In this document: piece after piece, positions 44,100 through 53,132 of the stretch | How positions within the stretch are numbered: the first letter of the stretch is position 1 | Layout of the letters: each line of letters starts with the position of its first letter | From: Marinobacter litoralis | Lineage (GTDB): Bacteria > Pseudomonadota > Gammaproteobacteria > Pseudomonadales > Oleiphilaceae | DNA length: 64,000 nt | Direction: 5' to 3' | NCBI RefSeq assembly: GCF_016427555.1 | Contig: NZ_JAELVS010000001.1 | Location: 372,001-436,000 of the forward strand | The notes under the pieces: model-generated | The model's input: only the letters and a program-made list of their open reading frames with translations | Databases searched by the model: none | Told to the model about the DNA's origin: nothing | Made by a program: the position numbers and the translations under genes

Positions 44100-44642
44100 A
44101 TGAAAATCGACAACAATCAGCGCCTATTCATGACCGTTACGACGAAACCGGCATTTATCGATTTCGAAGCCTCCAGTCTGGACCTGATCGCGGGTTACCC
44201 CATAGAGGTGGGCGTATGCCTGGCGGATGGCTCGCAACACAGCTGGCTGATTGATCCGCATAAATCCTGGCACGACTGGTCATCCGGGGCGGAAGCGATT
44301 CACGGCATCAGCCGACAGGAACTGGAAGAACATGGCAAGCCGGTCTCGTACGTTGCGGAGCAGCTCAATGCGATACTGCCAGAACAGGTTTTCTGCGATG
44401 CCTGGACTTTCGACAGTTTCTGGCTGCACCGGCTCTTTCGTGCGGCGGGCATTTCGCCCGCCTTCCAGCTGGAATCCATTTCTATGCTGCTTAATCCGGA
44501 ACAGGTCCAGCAATGGCCGGCCATGCGCCGGCAAGTGATCGAGGAGCTGGGGTTGCCGGTTCACCGGGCCTCCAACGATGCCTTGATCCTTCACCGGACC
44601 TGGCAGCGAGTTATTTGCTCGGGTGAAGTCGAAGCGCGATAA
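44100..44642 (+). CDS. DnaQ-like 3'-5' exonuclease
   Basis: A 180-residue DEDD-family exonuclease. ExoI is FIDFEASSL (D-x-E) near residue 19, ExoII is the DAWTFDSFW region, and ExoIII is HRASNDALILHR with the H-x4-D arrangement, so all acidic residues are present. It is shorter than DNA polymerase III epsilon and stands alone; RNA or DNA trimming are both possible. An AGGAG lies upstream of the ATG. Its 3' end overlaps the convergent small membrane gene by 32 bases. Confidence 0.85.
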   Translation: MKIDNNQRLFMTVTTKPAFIDFEASSLDLIAGYPIEVGVCLADGSQHSWLIDPHKSWHDWSSGAEAIHGISRQELEEHGKPVSYVAEQLNAILPEQVFCDAWTFDSFWLHRLFRAAGISPAFQLESISMLLNPEQVQQWPAMRRQVIEELGLPVHRASNDALILHRTWQRVICSGEVEAR

Positions 44643-44862
44643 CTTCCAGACCCTTGCGCGCTGTGTGCAGAGTCCAGAATGTCGCGATGGCCATCAAGCC
44701 TGCGCCAACCATGGTAAAGGTCAGGTTTTCCCCCACCGATTGCCCCTGAGCCATCAACAGGTAAACGGCAACCGCAACAACCAGTGCAATTTCCACGATA
44801 AAGTCAGACACAAATTTCTTAACGGCGCGTGCGCGGTCTTCGGGCATTTTCTTAGGTTTCAA
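44611..44862 (-). CDS. Small two-helix membrane protein
   Basis: An 83-residue protein with two hydrophobic segments (about residues 22-40 and 48-66) between basic ends. I do not recognise a family. Codon use fits the surrounding genes, and its end overlaps the exonuclease gene tail to tail. It is probably real but unassigned. Confidence 0.6.
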   Translation of the reverse strand: MKPKKMPEDRARAVKKFVSDFIVEIALVVAVAVYLLMAQGQSVGENLTFTMVGAGLMAIATFWTLHTARKGLEVIALRLHPSK

Positions 44863-44977
44863 CCTCTTCGTTCGTTACAGTTAGTCGATCTTTAGTGTGC
44901 AAATTATCGCCAATTTGAAATCTTTAAGCTGTACGAACTAGTGGCTACGAACTAACCGAGATGGCTGTTTTTCAGGC

Positions 44978-45006
44978 AAAAAAAAGCGCAGCCATAAAGA
45001 CTGCGC
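44978..45006 (-). terminator. Minus-strand intrinsic terminator without an obvious upstream gene
   Basis: On the minus strand GCGCAG (45001-45006) pairs with CTGCGC (44986-44991) around a nine-base loop, followed by eight T. There is no credible minus-strand protein gene between it and the small plus-strand gene at 45406. A second stem (GACGCCTG/CAGGCGTC at about 45028-45046) lies just before it. A short non-coding RNA from around 45050-45100 ending here would explain both. Confidence 0.7.
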
Positions 45007-45136
45007 CAGAAAGGAGAGATCCAATCGACGCCTGGGCAGGCGTCGCGGATTACACAACGTAAAAACACGTGACGCTGCGAATAGTAAGGCTGTGACCTAT
45101 ACCTGTCTGTACGCGTTTGCCGAATCGCACAGGCTA

Positions 45137-45164
45137 TTGCAAACGCCGTAATTGGCTATACACT
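45137..45164 (+). promoter_or_regulatory. Possible sigma-70 promoter ahead of a leader and small gene
   Basis: TTGCAA (45137-45142) and TACACT (45159-45164) are 16 bases apart. The transcript would run through a 29-codon open frame and a hairpin to the 90-residue gene at 45406. Confidence 0.45.
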
Positions 45165-45193
45165 GAGAGCTGAACCGAATTCAAAGAGCTGAT

Positions 45194-45283
45194 ATGACCA
45201 TCATGCGTTTCCAACACAGTATTTCCGCAATCGCAGGTTGCCCGGTAGGGCAGGCTCAGCGTGCCATGGTGAAAGACATCTAA
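45194..45283 (+). CDS. Possible 29-residue leader peptide
   Basis: An ATG-to-TAA frame of 29 codons between the candidate promoter at 45137 and the hairpin at 45340. It has only a weak ribosome site (GAG about eight bases upstream). It may be a leader peptide or chance; I list it because it falls inside an otherwise unexplained transcribed leader. Confidence 0.25.
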   Translation: MTIMRFQHSISAIAGCPVGQAQRAMVKDI

Positions 45284-45339
45284 CGGCTTTCGGTCAAGTC
45301 CCGGGAGCCATTGCAGCGACCGGGAGCAGCTTCTCTGCC

Positions 45340-45370
45340 AAACCCCGGTTGCCTCAGGCTCCGGGGTTTT
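45340..45370 (+). terminator. Hairpin with short T-run upstream of a small gene (attenuator candidate)
   Basis: AAACCCCGG (45340-45348) pairs with CCGGGGTTT (45361-45369) around a 12-base loop and continues into TTTTCTGTTGTTG. It stands 36 bases before the ATG of the 90-residue gene, where it would end a leader RNA or attenuate the gene. Confidence 0.6.
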
Positions 45371-45405
45371 CTGTTGTTGCAGCAGCAAAAGGCAAGGAGA
45401 AGACA

Positions 45406-45678
45406 ATGAAAAGACAATCAGTGAGGCGGGCCGCTAACCAGCCAATCAGCAACCGCAATGCCCCGGTCAAAAGACCAGAGAAGCTGCCGCTACTCGATGC
45501 CATTTGCAAAAAGCTGAATCAGCGCGTCAATCTCGACGATGAACAGCGCGTGCTGGGTGTGTACGAACGAGGCTGGATCTTTAATGGTGTGTTGAGCAAC
45601 CTCGACGGCGCCGAGGCTCGTTACGTCAGAGCACTGGCAACCCGCTACAACTCATGGATTGCCCGCCAGGTCGCGTGA
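45406..45678 (+). CDS. Small protein of unknown function
   Basis: A 90-residue protein, basic in its first third (MKRQSVRRAANQ), then a predicted helical part (LPLLDAICKKLNQRVNLDDEQRVLGVYERGWIFNGVL). No membrane helix, signal or known motif is seen, and I do not recognise it. AAGGAGA lies eight bases before the ATG. A basic tail plus a compact domain would suit a nucleic-acid or ribosome-associated protein, but that is speculation. Confidence 0.7.
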   Translation: MKRQSVRRAANQPISNRNAPVKRPEKLPLLDAICKKLNQRVNLDDEQRVLGVYERGWIFNGVLSNLDGAEARYVRALATRYNSWIARQVA

Positions 45679-45707
45679 TTTACACGACCGGCCAACGACT
45701 GAACCGG

Positions 45708-46121
45708 TTAATGGTGCCGGTTCAGTCCTTCAATAACGGCCATATCGCCACCATGTACCATGGCAAAGTTATTGACCACATCGTGGATCTTTTCCTGTGA
45801 ATACGGTTTTACAACGTAACCGTTTGCTCCTGCGCTGATAGCCCGCTGAATACTCTCGATCGAGTCATCGGCCGTCACCAGCACAATGTGCTGCTCCTTT
45901 CTCTCGGCTTTGAACGCCGTCATCAGTTCATGACCATCGCCATCCGGCAAACCCAGATCCAGCAACACGATGTGAAACTGGCTGGCATCGAACGCCGCTC
46001 GTGCTGATGCCGCATCGGCACACTCCATCACCTCTGTGGCGCCCGCTTTATGCAGCATGGCGACCAGTCGTTCCCGCATCAGCGCGTCGTCTTCAACCAC
46101 CAAAACCCTAAGATCATTCAT
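45708..46121 (-). CDS. Single-domain response regulator (CheY-like)
   Basis: A 137-residue receiver domain: acidic pocket VVEDDAL, phosphorylation aspartate in IVLLDLGLPDG (about residue 55), conserved Thr/Lys in LVTADDS and YVVKPYS. There is no output domain, so it acts by protein contact or phosphotransfer. It is the third gene of the operon begun by the hybrid kinase (50239), whose HPt domain is a likely phosphate source. Confidence 0.92.
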   Translation of the reverse strand: MNDLRVLVVEDDALMRERLVAMLHKAGATEVMECADAASARAAFDASQFHIVLLDLGLPDGDGHELMTAFKAERKEQHIVLVTADDSIESIQRAISAGANGYVVKPYSQEKIHDVVNNFAMVHGGDMAVIEGLNRHH

Positions 46122-46148
46122 TCAGACATCTCCTGCATTATTCCGCCC

Positions 46149-46706
46149 TCAATAGCCATCGCTCTCGGTGCGTCGCGGCAAGTCCAGCGGTGGCTGTTTC
46201 GAGCTGTCCCGCGGCTGCGACATGGCATCCGCATAACGCAGCTCGGCATCGTTCGCTGTTGGCTCAGCCTCCCCCATCTGCACCAGAACATTGGCGATGC
46301 TAACGGCCGTAGAGTAAAGCGATATGGCAACAATCAGGAGAACCGGCTGGACAAAAGCGACAAAGCGCGGCACATCCGCGCTGGCTGTCATGCTCAGCAA
46401 TAATATGATCGCTGGCCCCATTACCAAAAACAAAGTCAAAGCGATAAAGAATACTATACGCTCTTTATAGCGCCCCAGGTCCTGATTCGTTACCAGCCCG
46501 AGGACAAATTTTCCGATTGCCAGCCCGGCCAGAATGGCCGCTGCGATGCTCAGATCAGGTTGCATCAGGGTTTCGTAAAGGTTTCCGTCCCATAACCGTT
46601 GCATGGCAATCACCAAAAACGGAAACAAAACGAACAGGATATCGGCGTAGGTGCCATACATCATGCTTAACGAGTGCTGCTCCTGGCGGTGTCGGATATC
46701 GGTCAT
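46149..46706 (-). CDS. Four-helix membrane protein in a kinase operon
   Basis: A 185-residue protein with four hydrophobic segments (about residues 20-40, 53-73, 86-107 and 115-140) and a polar C-terminal tail of 40 residues. I do not recognise the family. It starts inside the last four bases of the hybrid kinase gene and precedes the response regulator by 27 bases, so it is made with both and may be an accessory to the signalling pathway. Confidence 0.75.
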   Translation of the reverse strand: MTDIRHRQEQHSLSMMYGTYADILFVLFPFLVIAMQRLWDGNLYETLMQPDLSIAAAILAGLAIGKFVLGLVTNQDLGRYKERIVFFIALTLFLVMGPAIILLLSMTASADVPRFVAFVQPVLLIVAISLYSTAVSIANVLVQMGEAEPTANDAELRYADAMSQPRDSSKQPPLDLPRRTESDGY

Positions 46707-49700
46707 GAGTTCATTCCTGTGTCATTCCGGGTGTCGTGAGCGGCGCCTGACAAGGCCCGGGTTATCATGTCATTGAGTTTTTCGAGACCGGTGCGAATGC
46801 GCTGCCAATCGGGAGCGTCACTCTTGACGAGCTGCTCCAATACCGCCGCCTGCTCCGTCAGCAAAGGATACCCCATAGCACCCGCCGTGCCTTTCAGTTG
46901 ATGGCTCTCAACCTGCAGGCGACTCAGATCCTTATTCGCCAGAGCTTCGTTCATACTTTGCCTCCGGTCTGCGAGGCCTGCCAGGAAGCGGGACGATAAA
47001 TGCTCGAGGCCCTCATCCTCCGGGGCAGGCGCTTCAACCACCAGATACCGATCCAGCAGTGTCTGCAAGTGCATATCGCCGACGGGCTTGTTCAAGACCC
47101 CATCACAGCCTGCACGCACCAGCGCATCATTGTCCGATTGCGTGCCATCAGTAAACGCAATGATCGGCCGCCGGAAACCCGTTTGGCGCAAGAGTCGGGT
47201 GGCCTCGACACCGCCCATGCCCGCCACGTGCCTGTCCATCAGCACCAGATGTACGGAATCCGAGAGCGCTGTGCGCACCGCCTCCTCGGCGGTGTCGACC
47301 AGCACCGGCTCTACACCACTCCGCCGCAGCGCTCTCTCGACCATGCGACGGGTATTGTCATTGTCTTCCGCCACCAGCACGCGGCCTCGATATTGGGGCG
47401 CCACCGTTTTTTTCAGGTCGGAACCACTTTGCAGATAATGCGTCAGCGTTTGATAAAACTGTTTTTTGTCGATCGGTTTGGCCAAATGGCCGTTGCAGCC
47501 AGCCACGCGATAATCGGACAGATCTTCCGCCATCACGTTTGCCGTGAGCGCAATAACCGGGGTGTTGACGCCCGCCTCACGCAATGCAAGCGTTGCGTCC
47601 CGACCATTCATCACCGGCATCTGAATGTCCATCAAGATCAGGTCAAATGACTCTTTGGTGGCTTTCTCAAGCGCTTCGGCGCCATTGGTCACGTGTACCA
47701 GATCTGCCCCCGTCCGGCCCACCAGCAAAGACACCAGACCACGGTTCAGCTCATTGTCTTCCGCGCACAGAATACGGCCCTTCAGCGAGGGTGCTTCGAC
47801 CATCGGCATCGATCTGCGTCGCTCAATGAATTCCGACGCGTCCCCCAGGAAGCGCACGTTGTCCAGCGCCCCGGTGTCTATTGTCACCTCGAACTCACTG
47901 CCTTCGCCGTAACGGCTGGTTGCCCGAATACTGCCGCCCAGCAACTCGGCCAAACGCCGAGAGATGCTCAGGCCCAATCCGGTACCGCCGTACTGCCGGG
48001 AAATAGCGCTGCTGCCCTGCGCGAACGGATCGAACAATCGCTCAATTTGCTCCGGCTTCATACCAATCCCGGTGTCGATCACCCGGGCCTGTAGAATCTC
48101 ACGCTCGCGATCGCAGCGAATATTCAGCGAGATCATACCTTTTTCGGTAAATTTCAGGGCATTTCCGCACAAATTGATGATGATCTGGCGAAAGCGAGTA
48201 GGATCCGTATGAATTATTTCCGGCAACGGATATTCGCAAACGATGTTGAAATCCAAACCTTTCTGGACCGCTTTGGAGTCAAAAAAGGCCCGTATCTCCT
48301 CGAGCATTTCCGGTAAATTGACCGGTACCACGTCAACATCGAGTTTATTGGCATCAATTTTAGAGTGGTCCAGAATGTCATTCACCAACTCCAGCAAATG
48401 GCGACCGCTTCGCACCACAGTCTCCGCGCTGGCGCGTTTCTGACGGTCACTCAGATCTGCATCCAGCAGCGTTTCCCCGTATCCGATGATGGCCGCCAGC
48501 GGCGTTCGGATTTCGTGACTCATATTTGCCAGAAACTGACTTTTCGCCTGAGCTGAGTTACGGGCCAGCTCTTTCTCAAGCCGTTCCTGCTCTCGCTCCC
48601 GTTCAATCTGCAGTCGCTGCTGACTCTCGGTTGCATCAATACAGGTGCCCTCCAGATGCATCGGCAATCCTTCTTCGTCGTACACCGTGTGCAACGAAAT
48701 GGTTGCCCAACGCTCTTCGCCGGTCCGGGTCCTGTAATGTGCGCCCACGCCTTTGACCGTGCCCTTGCTTTCCAGTTGTTGCACCACCAGATGTCTCAGC
48801 TGATCATCGCCGATACAAGCTTCCAGCACATCGGGATTGGCTTGCAGCAACTCTTGATTGCTGCGATAGCCCAATAATTCGGCCATGGCCGGATTGGCGG
48901 TAATGAAACGGCGGTTCGGCGACATCTGGAAAACGCCTTCATTAACGTTATCGAACAGGGATTGATAACGCCGCAGATTGGCCAGCGCTTTCTGACTCCA
49001 GGACAAGGCTTCGCCTTGTACCAGTTTGATGCGATCTGCCAACGCAAACGATAACAAGATAACCTGTGCCGTCAGGCCTATCTGAGGTGAAAAGCTGGTA
49101 AAGGTGTTGAGCGGGAAATAACCAAGCATTGTCAGGCCGTATAGCCCGAATCCCGCCGAAGCCGCCAGCCAGCCAAAAAAGTGCGCGCGCGCAGCCGGGT
49201 TGAAATAACGCCACGACAGGAAACTCACTGCCAGTACGGTACTGATCACCAAAATCGTGCCTACCACGATCCATTCCATGGTGACGGAATAGGGCATGAA
49301 CAAGGCCATGACAAATGTCGCCACAACGCCGTATAGGACAACCATCAGCACCCTGTCGAGATCGGGCGACCTTTCCCGGGTTTCCAGCAACGCCCGTGCA
49401 AATAGCGCACCGAAGAACCAAGTCAGAATCACATGAAAAGGCAGGTACTCCTTGCTCAGCAGCGCCGGCCTTCGATCAAATATCTGCACGCCATGAACCT
49501 GCTCCGTGATGGTAAACAGCATCGCCGAAACCAGATAGAGCAGGTAATAGATGTTGCTGCGCTCGCGCACTGAGACCGCGACGAACAGGTTGTAGGCAAG
49601 AATCGCGAGAATCCCGCCAAGCAAGATTCCACGGACACTTTCATCCACCGAAAGCTTGGCGGTATAGCTGTCCCGGGGCCAAAGCGTGATAGGCAAACGG

Positions 49701-50239
49701 AAAGTATTGGTATTGGTTACACGCAAGAAGATGGTCGAAGGTGTGTCCGACTGAAACGCAAGATGGAAGGCTGGGTTCGGAACCGCCAGATCCCGCTCGT
49801 CCCAGTTATCGTGATAGCCCGCACGCCGGGTTTGCACAACGCGCCCCTCTCGCACATGGTACAGGCGTACATCGTCAACCAGAGGTAAGGCCAACTCAAG
49901 AATCCAGTCCTCTGAACCTGTCAGGTCGCGGGTGTTTATGTCCAGCCTCAACCAGTACGCGGACTCGGTGTAGCCAAAGTTCAATACACCTTCGTCATGC
50001 CGGTTGAAGTGTGCAGGGGGCAAGGCAACGATCTGATCAAACGTCAGGCTTTGGTCCGGATCCTCGAGATAAGCCAGGCAGCCATTCAGGTCTCGTACGC
50101 CTTCCGAACCCTCACCCAGTGACAAAACGCCATTACGGCAACCGGCCTGCGCAACAGTCAGGGAAGGAAAGGCAAATGCAGCCAAAACCAGAAACATCAG
50201 GAAGACCCGTCCCCGGGTGTCGCCAAACCGTTGCTGCAA
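46703..50239 (-). CDS. Hybrid sensor histidine kinase with 7TMR-DISM sensor, two receivers and HPt
   Basis: An 1178-residue membrane kinase. Domains in order: signal peptide; 7TMR-DISMED2 extracellular domain (about 35-185); seven-helix 7TMR-DISM membrane region (about 195-400); a PAS domain (about 430-550); HisKA with the phospho-accepting His in NMSHEIRTPL (about 571); HATPase_c with FDPFAQGSSAISRQYGGTGLGLSI; receiver 1 with the aspartate in LILMDIQMP (about 868); receiver 2 with LVLMDRHVAG (about 1001); and an HPt domain with SHQLKGTAG (about 1112). The DISMED2 fold binds carbohydrate-like ligands in related proteins. It is followed by a four-helix membrane protein and a lone response regulator. 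Confidence 0.94.
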   Translation of the reverse strand: MQQRFGDTRGRVFLMFLVLAAFAFPSLTVAQAGCRNGVLSLGEGSEGVRDLNGCLAYLEDPDQSLTFDQIVALPPAHFNRHDEGVLNFGYTESAYWLRLDINTRDLTGSEDWILELALPLVDDVRLYHVREGRVVQTRRAGYHDNWDERDLAVPNPAFHLAFQSDTPSTIFLRVTNTNTFRLPITLWPRDSYTAKLSVDESVRGILLGGILAILAYNLFVAVSVRERSNIYYLLYLVSAMLFTITEQVHGVQIFDRRPALLSKEYLPFHVILTWFFGALFARALLETRERSPDLDRVLMVVLYGVVATFVMALFMPYSVTMEWIVVGTILVISTVLAVSFLSWRYFNPAARAHFFGWLAASAGFGLYGLTMLGYFPLNTFTSFSPQIGLTAQVILLSFALADRIKLVQGEALSWSQKALANLRRYQSLFDNVNEGVFQMSPNRRFITANPAMAELLGYRSNQELLQANPDVLEACIGDDQLRHLVVQQLESKGTVKGVGAHYRTRTGEERWATISLHTVYDEEGLPMHLEGTCIDATESQQRLQIEREREQERLEKELARNSAQAKSQFLANMSHEIRTPLAAIIGYGETLLDADLSDRQKRASAETVVRSGRHLLELVNDILDHSKIDANKLDVDVVPVNLPEMLEEIRAFFDSKAVQKGLDFNIVCEYPLPEIIHTDPTRFRQIIINLCGNALKFTEKGMISLNIRCDREREILQARVIDTGIGMKPEQIERLFDPFAQGSSAISRQYGGTGLGLSISRRLAELLGGSIRATSRYGEGSEFEVTIDTGALDNVRFLGDASEFIERRRSMPMVEAPSLKGRILCAEDNELNRGLVSLLVGRTGADLVHVTNGAEALEKATKESFDLILMDIQMPVMNGRDATLALREAGVNTPVIALTANVMAEDLSDYRVAGCNGHLAKPIDKKQFYQTLTHYLQSGSDLKKTVAPQYRGRVLVAEDNDNTRRMVERALRRSGVEPVLVDTAEEAVRTALSDSVHLVLMDRHVAGMGGVEATRLLRQTGFRRPIIAFTDGTQSDNDALVRAGCDGVLNKPVGDMHLQTLLDRYLVVEAPAPEDEGLEHLSSRFLAGLADRRQSMNEALANKDLSRLQVESHQLKGTAGAMGYPLLTEQAAVLEQLVKSDAPDWQRIRTGLEKLNDMITRALSGAAHDTRNDTGMNS

Positions 50240-50340
50240 AATGTGATCTCCGAGCGGGCAGCTGTCTGCTTTATGGTTTATTGTCAGCAGTCATCACTTT
50301 AGCTGTTCGCACTGGTTTTCGCACCCTGAGGTCGCCTGAA

Positions 50341-51441
50341 ATGAGATCTGCCTTGCTCTATGCCGCGCTTTCCTTGGCTGTCATCACGCTTTCGGGCTGC
50401 GGGTCAGACAGCTCGGGCTCGTCTGCACTGAACCCTGCCAGCAATGTCGATCTCACCTTTTCAACCTTTGATCTGGCCAATACACCTCAGGCACCGGAAA
50501 CTCTCACGTACACGCTTTTCAGCGATTACTATTCGGGTATAGAGCCCACCGGAGCCGATGACACTGAGCAGAATCGCCAAACCGCCAACGATATTCGGCG
50601 CCATATCGATATCTTCATCAGAGCCACCCCCGCCGAGGATGGCATCAGCTACACCAAAGTCAGAAACCCTCTGGATTTGATGAACCAGATCATCAGTGTG
50701 GGCAATGTCCGCAACTTCGACGAAGGGCGCCAGTATATCAGCGACCGCATCGGTGAAAGCGCCGCGGGCACCTATAACTCACGCAGTGCCGGTGCCAGCA
50801 TCCGTTTCACCGATCAGGCGGCCACCAATGCTCAGCTGGCCCTCAACGAGCGCGAGTGGCGCTACCAGACACTCGACTGGCGCTATGTTCCCAAGACAGC
50901 AAATGAAAGCAGCCTGGATGAAAAGGTCTATCGCACCATCCAATACATCGCTCGCCCTGTCGATGCTGCTCAGCAAGATCAACAGCCGGAATTGCTTAGC
51001 CTGCTTGCCGGAGCGAGATTTGGCGCACCGGATTTTAGCGCGACCGGTTACAACCAACCGGAACTGGCCACGGCCGATTTCGTCAGTCGCAATCACGGTG
51101 GCATTGAGTTTCGTCAGGAATTCATCGGTGAAGAGGAGAAGGACACGCTGTTCATTAAAAACAGCCCGCAGCCGGTCATCAATTTCCGTCGCCACGGGGT
51201 TTTGCTGGACAATGAAAATCCAGACTGCCAACGAGTCGAGTTAAATTACGCGGGAAGTCAGGTGCAAATCTACACCTCGGACGACGAGCCGGCCAGAATA
51301 AATGACCAGGGAGAAAATCCGGATGATTATGAAAACCCGGAAGATGTGCCAACCGTTGCCAACCCCGACTACTGTGCCAACCAGAGCGAAGATCAGGCAA
51401 AAATCGTTTGGAGTACAGTGCCTACAGCTGACCGCCAATAG
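50341..51441 (+). CDS. Exported lipoprotein of unknown function
   Basis: A 366-residue protein with a lipoprotein signal, LSGCGSDSS (lipidated Cys20). The rest is polar and acidic with no repeat or motif I recognise; the C-terminal 50 residues are rich in Asp, Glu and Asn. It starts at ATG 50341 with GAGG about ten bases upstream; an open frame continues upstream through the kinase promoter region and is unlikely to be coding. The 101 bases between it and the kinase hold the divergent promoters. Confidence 0.8.
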   Translation: MRSALLYAALSLAVITLSGCGSDSSGSSALNPASNVDLTFSTFDLANTPQAPETLTYTLFSDYYSGIEPTGADDTEQNRQTANDIRRHIDIFIRATPAEDGISYTKVRNPLDLMNQIISVGNVRNFDEGRQYISDRIGESAAGTYNSRSAGASIRFTDQAATNAQLALNEREWRYQTLDWRYVPKTANESSLDEKVYRTIQYIARPVDAAQQDQQPELLSLLAGARFGAPDFSATGYNQPELATADFVSRNHGGIEFRQEFIGEEEKDTLFIKNSPQPVINFRRHGVLLDNENPDCQRVELNYAGSQVQIYTSDDEPARINDQGENPDDYENPEDVPTVANPDYCANQSEDQAKIVWSTVPTADRQ

Positions 51442-51444
51442 GCA

Positions 51445-51672
51445 CTACATATCCCAGTTTTGCAAAAAGCCACGCTTGCGCTCGATCATCCGTTCATAGG
51501 CTGTAATGATAATCTCGGCGTGCGGGGCTTGCGTCAGCCTCAGGGCTTCGATCCGACGCTCGAGCTTGCGGACCTCATCGCTCACTTGCTGGCGCACGTG
51601 CGAGCGGACGCTGTCGTACTGCCCCAGTTCGACGCGAGAAGCATCGGGCATCGGTATATTTGATCGGTTCAT
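51445..51672 (-). CDS. Small helical protein of unknown function
   Basis: A 75-residue protein, mostly helical, with a heptad-like stretch (VRQQVSDEVRKLERRIEALRL) suggesting a short coiled coil. I do not recognise it. GAGGTG seven bases before 51672 favours this ATG over one five codons upstream. It converges on the lipoprotein gene with a three-base gap. Confidence 0.62.
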   Translation of the reverse strand: MNRSNIPMPDASRVELGQYDSVRSHVRQQVSDEVRKLERRIEALRLTQAPHAEIIITAYERMIERKRGFLQNWDM

Positions 51673-51773
51673 ACAGTGGCACCTCATCCATTGAGATCAT
51701 TGGCAATCCTAAACCTGATTGCCATCCTGCCAAACTGTCAGACAAAAAACAATAAATTGAACAAGCTTTCATT

Positions 51774-53060
51774 TTAAGCGGGTGTCAGCCGCCTTTCTTG
51801 CTCCGGCAGTATCGGAAACTGCTTGGTGACAGTATAGACGAACCGGGCGAGCGCTGGGATGTGGTGACCCACAATCGGGAAGCCGGTGTTCAGCAGGCTG
51901 ACCGAAATATCTCTGGCGGAGTCGGCCCAGCACATTTTGTTGATCAGGCCGATATGGCCAAACGCGTGGCGGCTCTGCGGGCCCCAAAGGCCAACCGGGT
52001 TCCCCCCCAGCATCATGCCCGCACTGAATCGCATGGGCACCAACATGGTTCGGTCGAGCTGCATGGAACCGAATTGCTGGATCGCCCGACGAATCGTCAG
52101 CTCGCTGCAAATACGTTTGCCTTGCCACATACCGCCGTCCAGCATCATCTGGAAAAAGCGGTTCATTTCTTCGGCTGTACCACACAGGTTGCCCGCCGGA
52201 ATGACCGCTTCCTGAAAACGCGGGTCGTTGGTGACCTGTTCAACGGTTTTGATATCACCACCCAAGGCTCGGTTTACCACCCAAGACACCGGGAAACGCG
52301 GTGTCGGGCCGGTGGCGTAATTCGACGCCAGTTCATGCAAATGGTCCTGAGCCACGCCATAGGTGAACCATTTCATGCCCATGGGCTTACGCAAATATTT
52401 GTCCAGATAATTCTCGATGGTGTCGCCGGTGACTTTCTCCAGCACCCGCTGAAGCACAAAACCGCCGGTAATCGCATGATAGGCCACCTTGGCACCATCT
52501 ACTTCCACCGGTTTGGCCTCACACAACAAACGCCACACTTCGTCCCGGTCCCACAGCACATCGATGGGGGTATCTTTCGCAATGGCGGGAATGCCACCCC
52601 GGTGCGACAAAATCTGATGCACGGTGATGGTGCGCTTGCCGTTCTTCGCAAACTCGGGGCAGTAGTACGACACGGGGTCCATAAGATTGACCAGACCTTG
52701 CTCCGCCAACATGTGCATCAGCAACGCGGTCACGGCCTTGGACGCCGAGAAGTAGCAAATCGGGGTTTCCGTGCTCATCGGAATTTTCGGTGCATTCGAG
52801 CCATCATTCGGGCCGTTGCCGTGAACGTGACCGATGGACCGGTGCAACACCTGTTCACCGCGATACCTTAGCGAGAGCTGTATACCGGGATGAACGCCGG
52901 TGCGATACAGCGCCTCAACACTCTGCCAGATAGACTCCACCGCACCTTGAGACAGATGGACACGCTCCGGGTGCTCGCTTGCGCTGTCGCGAAAGGTGAT
53001 GGAAGAAAGGTCATGAGGAACTTTGCAGGTGTGCAAAGCACGGCGGGCGAGTGAATGCAT
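51774..53060 (-). CDS. Serine hydrolase of the beta-lactamase/esterase (class C-like) family
   Basis: A 428-residue serine hydrolase with the SxxK catalytic motif SASK (Ser105, Lys108) and a later Tyr motif (YHAITGG). It resembles EstB-type esterases and class C beta-lactamase relatives rather than true resistance enzymes; no signal peptide is seen, which argues against a periplasmic beta-lactamase. The start is the ATG at 53060; upstream codons in frame are not supported by a ribosome site. Confidence 0.86.
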   Translation of the reverse strand: MHSLARRALHTCKVPHDLSSITFRDSASEHPERVHLSQGAVESIWQSVEALYRTGVHPGIQLSLRYRGEQVLHRSIGHVHGNGPNDGSNAPKIPMSTETPICYFSASKAVTALLMHMLAEQGLVNLMDPVSYYCPEFAKNGKRTITVHQILSHRGGIPAIAKDTPIDVLWDRDEVWRLLCEAKPVEVDGAKVAYHAITGGFVLQRVLEKVTGDTIENYLDKYLRKPMGMKWFTYGVAQDHLHELASNYATGPTPRFPVSWVVNRALGGDIKTVEQVTNDPRFQEAVIPAGNLCGTAEEMNRFFQMMLDGGMWQGKRICSELTIRRAIQQFGSMQLDRTMLVPMRFSAGMMLGGNPVGLWGPQSRHAFGHIGLINKMCWADSARDISVSLLNTGFPIVGHHIPALARFVYTVTKQFPILPEQERRLTPA

Positions 53061-53132
53061 AACAAGCGCCTTTTTGTTATCAGAGTGTCGGGTTTCGCTT
53101 CCTCCGGGAGCCATTACCCCTGAAGTACGATC

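Noticed and set aside
45134..45406. A 90-codon minus-strand frame across the small gene's leader
   Set aside because: It has no ribosome site, crosses the terminator-like hairpin and overlaps the candidate plus-strand promoter; its translation shows no protein-like pattern.
51774..53060. Class C beta-lactamase resistance gene
   Set aside because: The SxxK and Tyr motifs fit, but there is no signal peptide and overall it resembles esterase-type relatives.
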